DNA of 64,000 nucleotides from Paramecium tetraurelia (GCF_000165425.1 NW_001799067.1:316867-380866); one strand, 5' to 3'. Shown: positions 24,328 through 37,690, counted from the first letter of the stretch. Notes: generated by a model not told the origin, from the sequence alone. Numbers and translations are program-made.

Positions 24328-27300
24328 ATGGCAGAAGCTACACCTGAAATCACGTTATAGATATATGCCTAAGCACTTGAAAATTTGGAGAAAGCATACG
24401 ACATCTTGCATACTCCTTATTCCAATTTTATGGTTGAGAGCACAAAAATCTTGGTATCTCCTGATTATCCAGTTGAAATAAGAATCAACATTGGAGTGGT
24501 GCTTAGGAATATTTTGATAGAATAATGGGAGTTGATATAGCCTTCTCGTAAAGTAATACGTGAACTCCTTTTAAATGGGTTAGTTATGAATGTGTCAAAC
24601 ATGCCTATCATAGAATTGATTGTAATCAATAATTAATACTTATAAGTCATCAATAATCGTGTCCATAATTGTATTGGATCCAAGTCACATATGGCCAAGT
24701 CCATTGATGGAGCTTTTAAATTGGATGGACGATATAAACGCAGTTGAATCTAGTTTAGAACTGTTCTTATAATTGTTTGGCAGATTGAGTGAGACTAATG
24801 GAGAGCATCAGAATTTGTTGAAGGAAATAGTGCCTTCAGTGCTTGAGAAGGGATTTGGAATATTTGCATAGCCAGAATTGAATGAGATGCTGAGAGAGAA
24901 AATATTATTGATGGTGTATCTGGTATTGAGATCGATTTCATTTGCTGATGGGACTGACAATTCCTTGGTTAATAAATGTATGGACAATACCTTCTAAATA
25001 TGGATGGTATCATATACAAATATAATAATAGTCATTATTTTTGTCAGCCTTGCAAACATCACCAAAATCACACATCTTTATAAAGAAGTTGGTTTTGAAG
25101 ATTCTGATAGTCATATTCAGAGATTTCGGAGTTTATAGCAGGAAATCCCTGGCTATCTCTTTAATTCCAATTTGGAAATTCTTCAACTCCATAACTTAAT
25201 TGTATATTGGACACATTGTGTATTAGATAGATGTGGATCATATCGACGCATTATTTGTGGAGGAGGCAAAAGAATTGCCAATTAGTAATTAAAGAATAAT
25301 AAATTTGAGAAATGGTAAATCTAAGTTGTAATTATGTTAGACATTGAGTACAAATATCTTAATGAGGATGATGATTACGAGAATCATATTGAAGGATTGT
25401 GTGCATATTCTATAGAGTTGATTACCATCTTAGTTACAAAACCAGCTCTTTACAATTTAATCAAATTTGGAACCTTCCCATTGTTGAATACTCTATCGAC
25501 ATTTTTGACTGCCACCAAAGAATAAGAGAAACAATGGGTTAAGGATCCTAGTTACTTCATATTGAATGACGAAGAAGAATTGCTTTAGAAGAGCGTAAGA
25601 ACCTTGGCCTTGAAATTGATTAATGATATGATTGAGAAATATGGTGATCAATTCATTCAATAAATACTTATTGTCGGAGAGAAGTTAATACTTAATAGGG
25701 ATGAGAAGGAGTTCATCGATTTGGCTCAGTCCATTATATCTAAATTGAATTTCCAGGAATTGAAGGGACAATAGTCTAAGGATTTTGATTAAGATAGTGT
25801 TATGCAATTTATGAAAGGTTCAATCATTACTATCAACAATAATCATTATCTCAAATCATTTATACAAAAGAGAAAGGAAACTGGTTACTTATTATTGGGT
25901 AGTTTCTCAGAAGACATAATTGTGTTTTAGCAAAAACATCAGAGCACTTTCGATATTAAAAAGTGCATGTAGAACATTCTGTATGAATTGGAGAAACAGA
26001 GTAAAATTTAATAATATGTATTATTAGATTCACATAGTTTATAAGCTAGAGCCATATGGAGTACTACCAGATATTCAGATTTGATTAGTCACTAATTCAA
26101 AGAGCTATTTGTGCCTCTTTTTGAATCGGTTATAGTGTATTTGGATTCCAAATTCCCAATTACTCTTAGAATCATCTCAGTCAAAGCATTAGGAAAGTAA
26201 ATTAACACAATAAATGTAGTTATGCTTCCAAGATTCATAAATATAGCATACCTTTTGAATATAAACAAGAATTTATGGAATCAGTGCTGACTGTGTTACA
26301 AGAGGCAACTCAAGACTAAATGATTTCTATTTTAGAATCTACAATTCATCTAGTTAAATTCTCACCTAATTTGGCTACAACTTTAGCAAAGAGCGGATCT
26401 AAGGTTTTACTATAGTTTTTCAGTGTTTTCCATTCAGAATAATCTGTTATTAAACCGTTTAATGAATTGATAGTGAGAATATGTTAATGCAAGGAGGCAT
26501 ACCCTTATATTTTTGAAGTAATACCAATTCAGTTATTCAAGGTGTTTTGTCCATTCATTTTGGATTGCTTTTAGGTTTTCTATGAGGATGTCCACAAAAT
26601 ATAAGACAAGAGCAAGATCAAATAAAGTGATATTACGTTGATGAGTGCTATCATGAACATTACGTCAACCTTTATCAAATTCTGTTCGGATAGTAAGGCA
26701 CAGGATGCTTTTATTAATTTGTTACCTTCTATGGTTAATCTGATTCTGATTAATGAAGACCCATAATTATAAGTTCACACTAGTTAATGTCTCAAGAACT
26801 TTATTATCATAGAAACGGGATAAATTCTGAAGATGTATAGATATTTACATATAAATTTAGGAATCTGGTTCAAGATGTTATGAAAGTCAACTTAAAATTA
26901 TTGGAAGTCTCTTAGAATTCAGCAAATGAATCAGCCTCCTTATTTGCAGGCAATTTAGTTATGATTACAATCAATAATCTTTTGGATGGGAATCCAGATC
27001 TGAATCTATTAAAGGCAGTTGTGTTTAAGATTTACAGATCTAGAATGCCATCAACAGTCCAGTCTTTAGTTTTAGTCTATGCTAGAATGATAATTGAGAA
27101 ACCCAAAGAATCAATAGCATTTTTAACCTCTTGGAGCATTGACAATAGAATGGCTCTTAAAGTGCTGATTGATAAGTGGTTATTGTAATAGCCCTTGTTT
27201 AGAGGAAAGGGAACTAAGAATGCCACTTTCTCAGCCTTAATGAAGTTGTTTTTAGTTAAAGATAAAACTCTAGAGAATCTGTTAGTTATTGGGTATAATC

Positions 27301-27929
27301 CAAGTCATCAGAATATCAACAGTGGTAATAATAACATACAATAAAATACAAGATGTCTATGCACCATTTAAAATCTTGTCCTTGCTTATAAGATGTCTGG
27401 ATAATGAAATTGTACCTTGCAAACAGGAAAATGTCGATTAATAATAAGAAGATGATCGTTTGGAGGTGGACAATGACGATGATGATTTTAATGATAAGAG
27501 ATATCAAGATCAAGTGGATGTGGATTTAGAAAAAATTAAAGATGATGAAGATTAAGACATTGCAGACAGATTTGCTGTATTTTTTAGACATTTATCAATT
27601 TAGTTGTTGGATCCAAAAGAAAAGAAAGACAAAGGATTGGCAGATTTGGAGACAGGATCAACGTTGTATATGAGTGAATTCTTAGATTTTAATCAAGAAG
27701 TTGGAGAAGAATGTGATGAAACAACTGAAGAAGATTTAACTTATTTGAAAGATCCATGTTTGAATATCAATCTTGTGGTAATACTGATCAATATATATTT
27801 AAGGATACTCTTAAAGAGTTTTTCACAAATTTATAAAAAAATGACCAAGAATATTTCAAGTTTTGTTTACGCCATTTACTTAAAGAGGACATTCTCTTAT
27901 TATAGAAGCATATTAAACTAAACTCCTGA
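24328..27929 (+). CDS. Importin-beta family karyopherin, importin-9/Kap114-like
   Basis: Nuclear transport receptor of the HEAT-repeat importin-beta family, about 1,149 residues. The chain is a succession of amphipathic helix pairs. Landmarks: a Trp-Pro-Ser-Pro HEAT turn (IWPSPLMELL, about residue 130), a segment rich in Asp/Glu around residue 990 (DNDDDDFND), and an acidic C-terminal part ending in a helical block, all as in importin-9. Six introns are needed: 24622-24646, 25007-25031, 25315-25340, 26197-26219, 26835-26860 and 27325-27352; the first and last end in AAG. One base seems missing at 27754-27755, after which the C-terminal helices read on. The family call is firm at importin-beta level; the importin-9 assignment is by acidic loop, length and C-terminus. 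Confidence 0.7.
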
Positions 27930-27963
27930 TTAGTTTCATTAATAAATATAATAAAAATGTAAA

Positions 27964-29459
27964 TCATAAATTTTCAGAGAGGACCTTTTCGATCAATCTT
28001 CTTGATTATACAGTTTTAATCTTTTAACTCAGTAGATCTGACTGCTTTTCTACTTTGTCAATTAGATAAGTAACGAATTTCTTTTTGAATAGACGTTACT
28101 TCTTAAATCTCTCAAAATCTTGATTTGGTTCTTTTTCCTCTTACGGTTTATCATCTTCTAAATATTGACATGCTTTATCCATCATTTTATCCAACTACTG
28201 AAATCTCTCATTTAGTTTCGTATTGCTTTGTTGAAAAGTCTGTTCTACAACATTGCATTACTTGATAAACTTATTGAATTCAATATCAGATCTATGCAAC
28301 ACTCTATGGGATCTACTAACACTGGTAGTAGGTCTGGTGGATCTGAGAGTGCTCTCAACTTTAGATTTAGGTGTTGTATAATCAAACTTCTTTCTCAGGA
28401 AATCCTCCTTTCCGAATGTATTTTTATTTGTATCTGTTTAAACAAAGAACTTGTGATATTGAGTATCTTATGCTTCATTGACTCTTTTCATGGTTTTGCC
28501 TTTAACTTTCTTCTTAAAAAAGTCAGGATCGAATTGATCAATCCTTGTATCTTTGAATATTTGAACTAGTTGTTTGTTTTATTTCATCTCTTCATCAGCT
28601 AAAATCTTTTACATCTATTCTTGCGTAATACGCTTCTAAACGATATTCCTCCATCTCTCCACTTCATCACATGCATCTTCCTTGAATTTAATATTATCTA
28701 TATAGATATGATCATACCATTTTTGATTTCCAAAACTGAACACGCATCTAATTTTTATTCCTCACATAACTTCTTCATAAAAAAGTTAACTTGTTCTTAG
28801 TCATTAAATTCAACTTTTTGAAATCCTTCTTTGCCTAATTTTTTGTAGATCAATTTGGGGTCCTTGACTGACATCTTGAGTTCATCCAACTATAATAAGA
28901 TTATTTATATGAAACTTACAGAAGATTTGAGATTTTATCTTTGATATTGATCAAAAAGCGTATCCAAATCTCTTTGTTCAATTTGATCATTCATAAGTAG
29001 TGCTAATTTCTGGGGAACAGATATTGCCTTTTTTTTCCAATTTTTTTATTTGTTCGTATTAGATTAGCCCTGACATTAGGATAGAATGCCTTCTAATTCC
29101 TCTTGATCTATGACTTTCTGCATGATTTCTATAACCTTTTCATCCAATTCATAATTAGCTTTCACTTCTTTTAATCCGTCATTAGCTTTGGGTTTGATCT
29201 ACAATTGTGTGGTTGTAAATGTTTGGATTGGGAGTTCTGGTACTCCAGTTCGTTCTAGATTGTTTGTTTGATAAATACAACTTTTGAGATCGGCGTATTT
29301 CTTTTGGATGTACATGGTCATATTTTTATCTCTGAATTCATTGAAATTGGCATCAAAATAGCGTAATGGTCGATTCTGTAGGGTTTTGATGGCTATGAAA
29401 CCAGCAACTGCTTCATTGGACATAAAATTATTAAATAAATAATTTAAGTGGATTGTCAT
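27964..29459 (-). CDS. Unknown 488-residue Lys/Gln-rich protein
   Basis: Minus-strand gene convergent with the importin gene (34 bases between stops). One 30-nt intron (near 28.9 kb) and one apparently missing base in the T run at 28752-28756 give a single frame of 488 codons. The protein is hydrophilic with predicted helices; the region around residues 190-280 looks globular, followed by a Ser/Thr/Arg-rich linker (TLRSTRPTTSVSRSHRV) and a helical C-terminus. No signal peptide or membrane segment. I do not recognise a family; overall it resembles ciliate ciliary or cytoskeletal scaffold proteins only in composition. Confidence 0.55.
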
Positions 29460-29576
29460 CTAACTAATTCATTAATAAAAATAAAAATTTAAAAATTGGG
29501 TTTACATGATGAAATAGCAAAAAAAGATCAGGTAATTGAAAAAGAATAATAATAGAAAAAGTAATCGTCGCGTGAT

Positions 29577-29801
29577 TCAAGTAATATAAATAATAAAGGA
29601 AGACTATTTAGACTCCTGGGTGAACACGAATGAGTATCTGCTGTCCAAATTGAATATTCCAACAAGTCTAAATTCGCAAGCTCCGGGATCGATGCTCGAA
29701 ATTCTCTTAGGAATGTGAATGAAATTAAGCTTTCTTCTTTTATTATAATAATTATTGGGGTGGATAATATACAGGACAAGGGAGGGATTGTTCGGATCCA
29801 T
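29577..29801 (-). CDS. Small hypothetical protein, 74 residues
   Basis: Open frame of 74 codons ending at TGA, starting MDPNNPSLVLYII. The middle (RISSIDPGACEFRLVGIF) looks like beta strands of a compact domain. It sits 81 bases upstream of, and divergent from, the kelch phosphatase gene. Too short to assign; could also be an exon of a longer gene with an unseen intron. Confidence 0.35.
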
Positions 29802-29882
29802 TATAAAATTCTGTTATGATATCTAAAATAAATGATATTTTAGGGTATTGTATATTTTAAAAATTTGAAATATAATAAATAA

Positions 29883-32407
29883 ATGAGTAATTTTGAAAAG
29901 GTTGAGGCATTTGGACAATTGCCCCAAGCCAGATTTGGACACACGATAACATACATAGCAAAGGGCAAGGCGATATTATTCGGAGGTAACTAAGAATAAT
30001 TAAATGACAGGGGCAACAGGAGACACAGGGAAATATAGTATTACAGGAGATACATTCTCGTTCGACATGTAAAGCAAATAATGGAAGAGAGTAGAAGGTA
30101 TACATAATAAAGAAAAGAGTAGTGTAGGGTACAGCACCATCTCCTCGAGCAGCACATTCAGCAGTGTGTGTTGATATAAATTAAATCGTGATTTATGGAG
30201 GAGCCACAGGAGGTAATCAATGGATAAATAATGCAAGGTGGCAGTTTGGCATCAGATGACCTCTATTTATTGGATCTGAGATCGAACGACGATTTAGGCT
30301 AATGGACAGTCGTGCCAGTTGTGGGAACTACACCAGGCAGGAGGTATGGACACACTCTAACCTTTACAAAACCATTCCTGATAGTCTTTGGAGGCAATAC
30401 AGGACAGGAGCCAGTCAACGATTGCTGTATGAATTCTATATTAATTTAAAGGGTGTGTTAATGTAGAGAAGAGTCCCATCACTTGGGTGAGATTGGAATG
30501 CAAATCAGAATAGCCATTGGCACGAGTATATCATTCAGCTAGCATTTGCACTAATGGCAGTGCTAATGGGATGGTTGTGGCATTTGGAGGACGTTCAAAT
30601 GATCAATAAGCATTGAACGATGCCTGGGGATTGAGAAGACATCGAGATGGAAGATGGGATTGGGTCAAAGCTCCTTATAAAATTGACAAAGAATAGCCAG
30701 TTGGCAGATATCAACACACTACATTGTTCGTTTACAGCATGCTCGTTGTTATTGGGGGTAGAACTGGAAATGTTGGAGAGACCTTAACCATTGATGTTTA
30801 TGACACTGAAACATCAGAGTGGTCTAAATTCAATAGCATTTAGAGATTCAGACATTCCTCATGGTTAGTAGACACAAGTATCTTTGTCTACGGAGGATTT
30901 GAATTAGATTCACCTAACATCCCAACTGATATCATTTCTAAGATCAATTTAAATAGATTACTATTGCCAAGTGAAACTTTAACTAATAAATTAGCATAAT
31001 ATCAACATGCTTAAAGAAAGTACTATTATATTGTTATTAAGTGTATCACCTCAATCATTATCGCCTTAAATGACTCCCATATCACCAGATACTTAGGCAT
31101 CCCCTTTGAATAGTTCCTTGATTCAAAAGAAACCAGGTTAAACCGCTTAGAATACTCAAAAATAATAGAAACCATTTGCTTAAAATTAAACTGATAAATC
31201 ACAGTTTAAATTTATCAATTAGGCTGTTGTTGCTGAAGAAAGTAGGGATTCTAAAGCCCCTAATAGAAAACCAAGAGTGCCCTAAAGTGCATAAGAAAAT
31301 AATATTGCTCATCTATTCATAAGCACCTTATTATAGCCTAAGACTTTCATCAATATCTCTGAAAATGCTAAGTTTTTATTCCAGGCTTAACATATACTTA
31401 TGTTATGTGACTAAGCAGAAGCAGTTCTAAAGGAACAACCTATGGTGTTAAGATGCAAAGCTCCAATAAAGATTTTTGGAGATATTCATGGATAATATTC
31501 AGATCTAATGAGATTCTTTGATTTGTGGGGATCTCCATTTGTAGATGGCAAAGATAGCGACATAGAAGCATTTGATTATTTGTTTCTGGGAGATTTTGTG
31601 GATAGAGGTAATCATTCTTTGGAAACCATTTGTTTATTGTTGGCTTTAAAGGTAAGATTTCCAGAATCAATTCATTTGATTAGAGGAAATCATGAAGACA
31701 AGTGGATTAACAATGGATTTGGATTTTCAGAGGAATGTGCTTAGAGATTAGGCGAGGATCCTAATGATGAAGATTCAGTATTTGCAAGAGTCAATAGACT
31801 TTTTGAATGGTTGCCATTGGCTGCCATAGTTGAGGACAAGATCATTTGTCTTCATGGAGGAATAGGCAGTCAATTAAATTATGTGGCTGAAATAGAGAAT
31901 CTGTAAAGACCTTTGGAAGTGATTCATGAAGTCACTACACCAGAACAATAATTAGTAGTTGATATTTTATGGTCAGATCCTACTGATACAGATTAAGACT
32001 TTGGAATCTAACCAAATATTATTAGGGATCCTGCAGGTACTGGAAATATAGTAAAATTTGGACCAGATAGAGTTATAAATTTCCTTATTAAAAATAATCT
32101 TTCTCTTATTATTCGTGCTCATGAATGTGTTATGGATGGCTTTGAGAGATTCGCTGGTAATATTTCATTTAGATTTTGATTAGGAGGTCAATTACTAACT
32201 GTTTTCAGTGCAACAGATTATTGTGGTAGACACAAGAATGCAGGTGCCGTGCTTATTCTTAAAAGAAACTTAGAGATTGTGCCAAAATTGATATACCCCT
32301 AAAATCTGAATGCTCACAATTGGATTGAGGATGAGGAAGCATTAAAGAAGAGACCACCTACACCACCTCGTTGGAAAAATTAAGGTCAACGTAGAAGTTA
32401 TGATTGA
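29883..32407 (+). CDS. Kelch-repeat Ser/Thr phosphatase (PPKL/BSU1 type)
   Basis: Protein phosphatase with N-terminal kelch repeats, a class found in plants and alveolates. The product is about 791 residues. Kelch blades with the Gly-Gly and Tyr/Trp pattern ([40 protein letters not shown]) fill residues 1-350; a Ser/Pro/Gln-rich linker follows. The C-terminal PP1-like domain has every metal and catalytic motif: GDIHGQ, GDFVDRG, RGNHED, LHGGIG and SATDYCGR. Six introns (29986-30010, 30098-30122, 30213-30237, 30427-30451, 31020-31041, 32157-32183) give an intact frame; three of them end in AAG and one in CAG, and all must be removed. The gene ends 61 bases before a convergent small gene with PP1-binding motifs. 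Confidence 0.95.
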
Positions 32408-32468
32408 CTTTTATGTAATCGTTTTATTCATAAATTTTGTAAAAAACAGTAAACATCATTTCACAAAC

Positions 32469-32726
32469 TCATTTGGTTTTCAAAATTCCTTTCTTTGGAT
32501 AACCATTAAATCTGATCACCTTCTTTATCATCGTCTCAGATGGAACAAAATGATGCACTTTATTCTCAGTAAATCTGATCTTACATTTATCCGTTGAAAC
32601 ATCATCTGCTTACCTCATCCACTTTCGATTAACTAGATTCAGTATATACTTTCGATATCTGCTTATTTGTTTAGATGATAAATTAAAGTGAGTTTTACAA
32701 ACAGGTTTCGTTCTTGTTTTAATCAT
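32469..32726 (-). CDS. Small protein with PP1-docking motifs
   Basis: Uninterrupted 85-codon frame ending at TGA. Near the middle it has KIRF, an exact RVxF-type PP1-docking motif, followed by ENKVHHF, a context typical of PP1 regulators, and KVIRF further on. It ends in KKGILKTK, which contains GILK, matching the SILK motif seen in inhibitor-2. The order (RVxF before SILK) is reversed from the common one. The protein is basic and probably disordered. I infer a regulator or anchor of a type-1 phosphatase. Its 3' neighbour is a PP1-like phosphatase gene, though proximity alone proves nothing. No intron needed. Confidence 0.55.
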
Positions 32727-32791
32727 TAACAAATTGTTACTAAATTAAATATTATTAAATTTATTGCTCAACTTCTATTTAAATAACAAGA

Positions 32792-33082
32792 ATGTCCTCA
32801 GCTCTCAAAAAACCAACTAATCTCAAACCAATCAACAAAATGACTAGATCTTTTAATAATATATCTATTCTTAAATAGGATTCCTCCAAAATTATTAAAA
32901 CTCAAACTCTAAAGAATGATTACTATGTCCAACTCTCTTCTCGTCGAGAAACCTAAAGTCTTAACTTTATAAATTCAGTCAAAAAGATTAAGATCATTTA
33001 ACAAAGTGATATTTCTATTGAAAATTAATCCAAGCCCAACTTACTTAGAGGGACAAAATCAAGAAACTCATATCAAAAATGA
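32792..33082 (+). CDS. Small basic protein, 96 residues, unknown
   Basis: Open frame of 96 codons from ATG to TGA, starting MSSALKKPTNLKPINK. Rich in Lys, Ser, Asn and Gln with no hydrophobic core; probably disordered. It is divergent from the small PP1-motif gene, with 65 bases between starts. No family recognised. Its codon usage and clean start after an AT-rich leader support a real gene, but the short length keeps confidence moderate. Confidence 0.45.
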
Positions 33083-36000
33083 CCATTCATCTGTAAATAA
33101 TTAAAGTCTTTATTAAATAAAATCATCATTCAAGAAATGAAAAATTAAATAGTTTATATTTATTATATACAAATAATCTAATTAGTTAAATTAGGCTAAT
33201 ATATCTTAAACTACATCAGTTCAGTAGAGAACATAATCAAATACAAAAAGTTTCTGTCATATATTTCTCATTAAATTTTAATTATCAAATACTACTTATA
33301 ATATAATGTATATTCCATTAATCAAAGTCAAACATAGTTCCAGTAATAAAATTACTAAATATTGAAGTATTTATCACATTTTAAAAAGAAGAGCCACAAT
33401 ACCTTATATTTTTAATTTAATCTCTTCTCTGAATATTAAAGTATCAAAATAATTAGAATCTATTTAAATCTCATTTCCTTAAGTTCATTTTCTAATATAA
33501 CTGTTTTAACTATATGATCTTTGCATGTATCTCTAATTACATCTGCAGTAATTGAACATAAATTCATTAAGGTAAACTGCTATTAAGATATTGTATTTAT
33601 GTTATTGTATAACTTTAAATTAATAAGGTAATTTAATAGCATTATATTAATAATATAGTAAGTAAATAGCTTCAATTATGCTACTTGACTTTATGAAGTT
33701 TATATTTTTTAAAACACCCTAATAAGTCAACCAGATATATTTAAATATTTACAGTTAGTTTAGTTAATAAATAAGATAAAAAGCTTTATATTGTTTAATT
33801 ATAATAGAGTTAAATAATTTATTTCTTTAAAATCTTATTATTTCATATCAACTAATGAGGAAGTTTTATTTGAAATTGAAGAACTAATTCGTTTAATTTC
33901 ATTTATTAATAGATTAAATAAAACTAATCAGTCTTAAAATAAATATGCAATTCTTAATCTCATATTAATTTTTGATCTATTCAAATAAAATAAAAATAAT
34001 GATAATATAGAAAGGGTTTAAATAAAATCAGGTGTGGATATTGAGCTGGTTTCCTGTGTATCTAAACTTACTACTTGTATAAAAAAAATAGTTTACATTT
34101 TTGATTAGGCTAATTAAAAATTTTAGTTCTATCAGGACAATATATTTAATATATTATATTCTATAATGTTGAACCTAAAATAAGTATGGTTATCTAAATG
34201 ATTACCTATAGCATTTTGGTTAGAATCCAAAATTTAAAAGAAGGAATTAAATATATATTTTGATTTTGCTTTTTAAATTACTTTTTTTAAATGCTTAATT
34301 TAGACAGGAAAGCAGATCTATTAAGATGATATATTTAATTAATTTAAGAATTTTGTAGATGTCAAGATAATTAAGATTGTAAAATATTTTGATGTTTCTA
34401 GAGCTTTGTATTAAATAGACTAATTCTGTTATATGAAAAATATAATAATATCTATCTAAATTAACATGACACTTTAATAGAACTACTAAACTGACATTTC
34501 TTTAAAGTCTTATAAACGAATTTCATTGAATAAAGAGAATATAATTCTAACAATAATAAAGAAAATCTGTAGATTCTCTATCTCAAGTGGATAAGATTTC
34601 TAACAATATTTTTCTATTGTTATTGTTCATAGTCATTCGTGATTATTTCATTAAATTAATCTTTTTTATTATGATATTATCAAAGGAGATAAAATAAAGC
34701 ATCTTTTTTAATTCAGTATAATTCTAAATAATTATCCACAATTAAATATCTTCTAATTATTAAGATACTTTTTATGGTTTTAATAGATTTAAAACTATTC
34801 CTAATTTAAATTAATATCTCTATCATAAAACAATTATAAGAGGAATAAATTTTCTAGGATCTAAAACCTTTAAAGATAATACTATAGGGCTAATCATAGA
34901 AAATGCATTAAGTTTGAATGAATCAGAGAGAGAATGTTCTCAAATTCAAATAGATAATTAATAATGTGATGAAAGTTTAAGTGTAAACATTAATAAAGGA
35001 TGCCTTAAGTTCGAAGGATGGAATCTATTTATTTTCTAATTAATGGAAATGAAGGTTAATACATATTTATTTCAAAGAATCGCTTTTTAAACAATAAAAT
35101 CTAGCGAAACTTGAATGCTACTTAAAATTCTCTTATTATTCTGTAAGATACATATTTTAAGGCATTCTTTATTTCATATTAAATTTCCTGGATGATGGAA
35201 ATTATTTAGTATATAATTGAAAAAAAAATTTGATTATTAATCTATATGTATATAATTATATTTCTATTTAAATTAGAGATTATAATGGAAATAATTTAAA
35301 AATTGAAATCAATTTTATTCTTAAAAAGAAGGATAAGATTTATATCAAATATAATAATTATACTTAACAAATTAAATTATGAAAATGTGACTATTTTATG
35401 AGAATTGATAAAGTGGATACTATAATGTTTAGATGTAATAAATTTATATTTTAATAGACTCTACTTTAATATATATATATAAAATAGAAATACTCATCAA
35501 CTAATATCTATTGAAATGATAATAATGGTGGATTAGTAATAAACTATATTTAATATTATAAATTCTAATTATTCTATTTTATTTAGTTTGTTGTTATAAA
35601 ATTTGAGCAAAGATATTGCAATTATATCTAAAAATGAGTCTTTTGTGCTAAAATTTGCTAATTGAATTGAAACTAGTCCAACCTATATTATTATTACCAA
35701 ACATTCTCATTTATATGAAATTAAATGATTTCTCATTTGATCTCCATAAATTTAAGTTCGATAATTTTTTCAATTTTTTTGAGCCTTCTTATTATAAGTG
35801 CTAGAAGATTAAGTCCTTCTAGATTCTTCAACAATATAAGATTTTTACATAAGTCATAGAACAAAATTTTAGCGAAATTTTGTGTAAGTATATTGTGCGC
35901 TTGTTTGATTATGCAAAATTCTGAGAATAGGCTGATAGATGATAAGCTTGATATTGCAAATAGCTTAGCTTGATAATATGAGTGTTTTTAATGTCTAAAT

Positions 36001-36322
36001 TCGATAGATCTAAAAATCCTTGCGCTGCAGATTATACCTCCAAAATACTAATTAGTCATGCTATCTTAAGACTTTAGAATGCAAAGACAAATAGGTGATA
36101 ATTATTTTAAGGAAATGAGAAATATGATTTAGAAGAGACCTGCAGATTAGATTTTTATAAAATAAAAAAAAAATTAAAACTTTAGAATCCCAAATTGCAT
36201 AAATATTGGTAATTTATTTTATAAATCATAAGAAGGAAATTATGGAATTAAAAATCATTCCATAATTTTAATTGTGGGTATTTAAGAAGATTTTCTTTAT
36301 AAATAAATTTTAATCATTTAAA
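33083..36322. other. 3.2-kb gene desert
   Basis: Much longer than other spacers here. It contains the decayed-looking plus-strand frame listed separately (33689-35114); the rest (33083-33688 and 35115-36322) is very AT-rich with no supported gene, RNA or repeat. Confidence 0.5.
33689..35114 (+). pseudogene. Decayed-looking helical protein gene
   Basis: Three consecutive open stretches of 170, 146 and 92 codons lie in the same plus-strand phase, separated only by TGA at 34199 and 34640. Then a shifted frame (about 34766-35112) gives another 110 protein-like codons with motifs such as KGCLKFEGWNLFIF. Composition is that of a large alpha-helical protein. Random DNA of this base composition should give a TGA roughly every 55-60 codons, so the run is notable. 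A GTATGG...CTATAG candidate intron of 28 nt covers the first TGA but shifts the phase. I read it as a duplicate gene in decay. No family assigned. Confidence 0.35.
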
Positions 36323-37270
36323 ATGTAAACTCCACAAATTCCAGCTGTAGTATCTATTAGACCATTCACAGTCCCAAGCAGATTCTTGGCAACAGCCACA
36401 AACAAATCAAGAGCTCTTGGAGAAGATTTTGATGTCAGAATTGCTAACTAAGCTTCTGAAAGCTCTTATTTCTTATTAGAACACGTCAATGGTGCAGTAT
36501 ATAGAATCAAGCCAGCTACACATCCAGATCACTTTGTTTTCTGTTCAAATGATAACCACAGAAAATTCGGAAATGATTTCGATGTCAGAACACACCACTT
36601 TGCAGAACCCAGAAACAATTGGATCATCGAAAATGTTGGATGGAGTACATTCACAATCAGATCTGAAACAAATCCAAATTTCTATCTTTTCGCTGCTGAT
36701 GATGGATCAAATGCCCATCAAGGTGAATTAGATGTCAGAACTCATGCTCACCATGAGGAAAGAAATCTTTGGTTCATTGTCACAATTCCAAACATTGTCC
36801 ACCCATATCCACTTTTATAACAACCACCTGTTGTTTCATTGAGACCCGTTCTCTTACCTCAACACTACCTCACATTTGCAGAAACACATCAATAATTCCA
36901 ATCTGATTTTGCAGTCAAAGCCAGAGGAGCAAAGACAGACAAGACCTAATTCTTCTTGGATAGAGTCTAAGGAAATGTATTCACAATCAGATCAGCTGCC
37001 AGTCCACTCTACTACTTGTTCTGTGCTAATGGTTAAGCCTATAACTAATGGGGAGACTTCGATGCCAGATTCCACACACACAAAGAACCAAGAAACAATT
37101 GGATCATTGAACCCGCAGGCCCAGGATATTGGACCATTAAATCAGCTACAAATCCCAATCACTTCTTGTTTGGACTTCAAGATGAAGGAAATGGCCACGA
37201 ATTCAGTGTTAGAACACATCCATTTGTCGAGGATAGAAACAAGTGGGCAATCGATGGATTCAATGGATGA
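36323..37270 (+). CDS. Six-repeat protein with DFDVR motifs, possible double beta-trefoil
   Basis: Intact 315-codon frame, no intron, TGA stop. The protein is six repeats of about 50 residues. Each has a Phe-Thr-Ile-Arg-Ser/Lys-like strand, an Asn-Pro-x-x-(Phe/Tyr)-Leu-Phe strand, a Phe-Asp-Val-Arg strand and ends in a Trp-x-Ile/Phe-Ile strand (for example TFTIRSETNPNFYLF, DFDVRTHHF, RNNWIIE). Repeats 1 and 4 are the most divergent, so the architecture is three plus three, as expected for two beta-trefoil domains side by side. The strand pattern recalls AbfB/ricin-like carbohydrate-binding trefoils, but that is inference. No signal peptide or membrane segment. Codons are less AT-biased than in neighbours, suggesting high expression. 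A damaged copy follows 420 bases downstream. Confidence 0.8.
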
Positions 37271-37690
37271 GTATTACATATAAGATATTAAATATCAATC
37301 ATGTCTATTCAAATTTACTTATTGTTCTTCATTATAAGACCTATTTCTGAATTTATTCTGAAATATCTTATTTTGTTCAGGTATTAATCAAATCAAAAAT
37401 CTTTTTTTCCTTCCCTTCCTCTTTAATTCATACAATATACAGTACAAATATATATCTCTAAGTTAACAGCTGCTTTATTCCTCAATTATGAAGTCTTTTT
37501 AGCTAATTTGAAGATTAATTAATATTGATCTGTTCCTTCCTCTAAATAAATTTCTAGTCATTGTTTCTTCATCACAGTTCCTCATATCACTCATTCATAA
37601 CATTTATTGTATAATCTATTATTGTATTATAAGATTTGAATGAATTGGAATTAGCATAACTTTATTAATCAAAATAAATAAAAATTATCT
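37271..37690. other. Intergenic spacer between tandem paralogues
   Basis: 420 AT-rich bases between the six-repeat gene and its damaged copy. No gene or distinct element seen. Confidence 0.4.

Noticed and set aside
30000-30236. Minus-strand frames over the kelch repeats
   Set aside because: Antisense shadows; the plus-strand kelch protein is unambiguous.
36489-37283. Alternative plus-strand phases over the six-repeat gene
   Set aside because: They lie in other phases of a gene with clear internal repeats and regular composition; their own sequences show no repeats.
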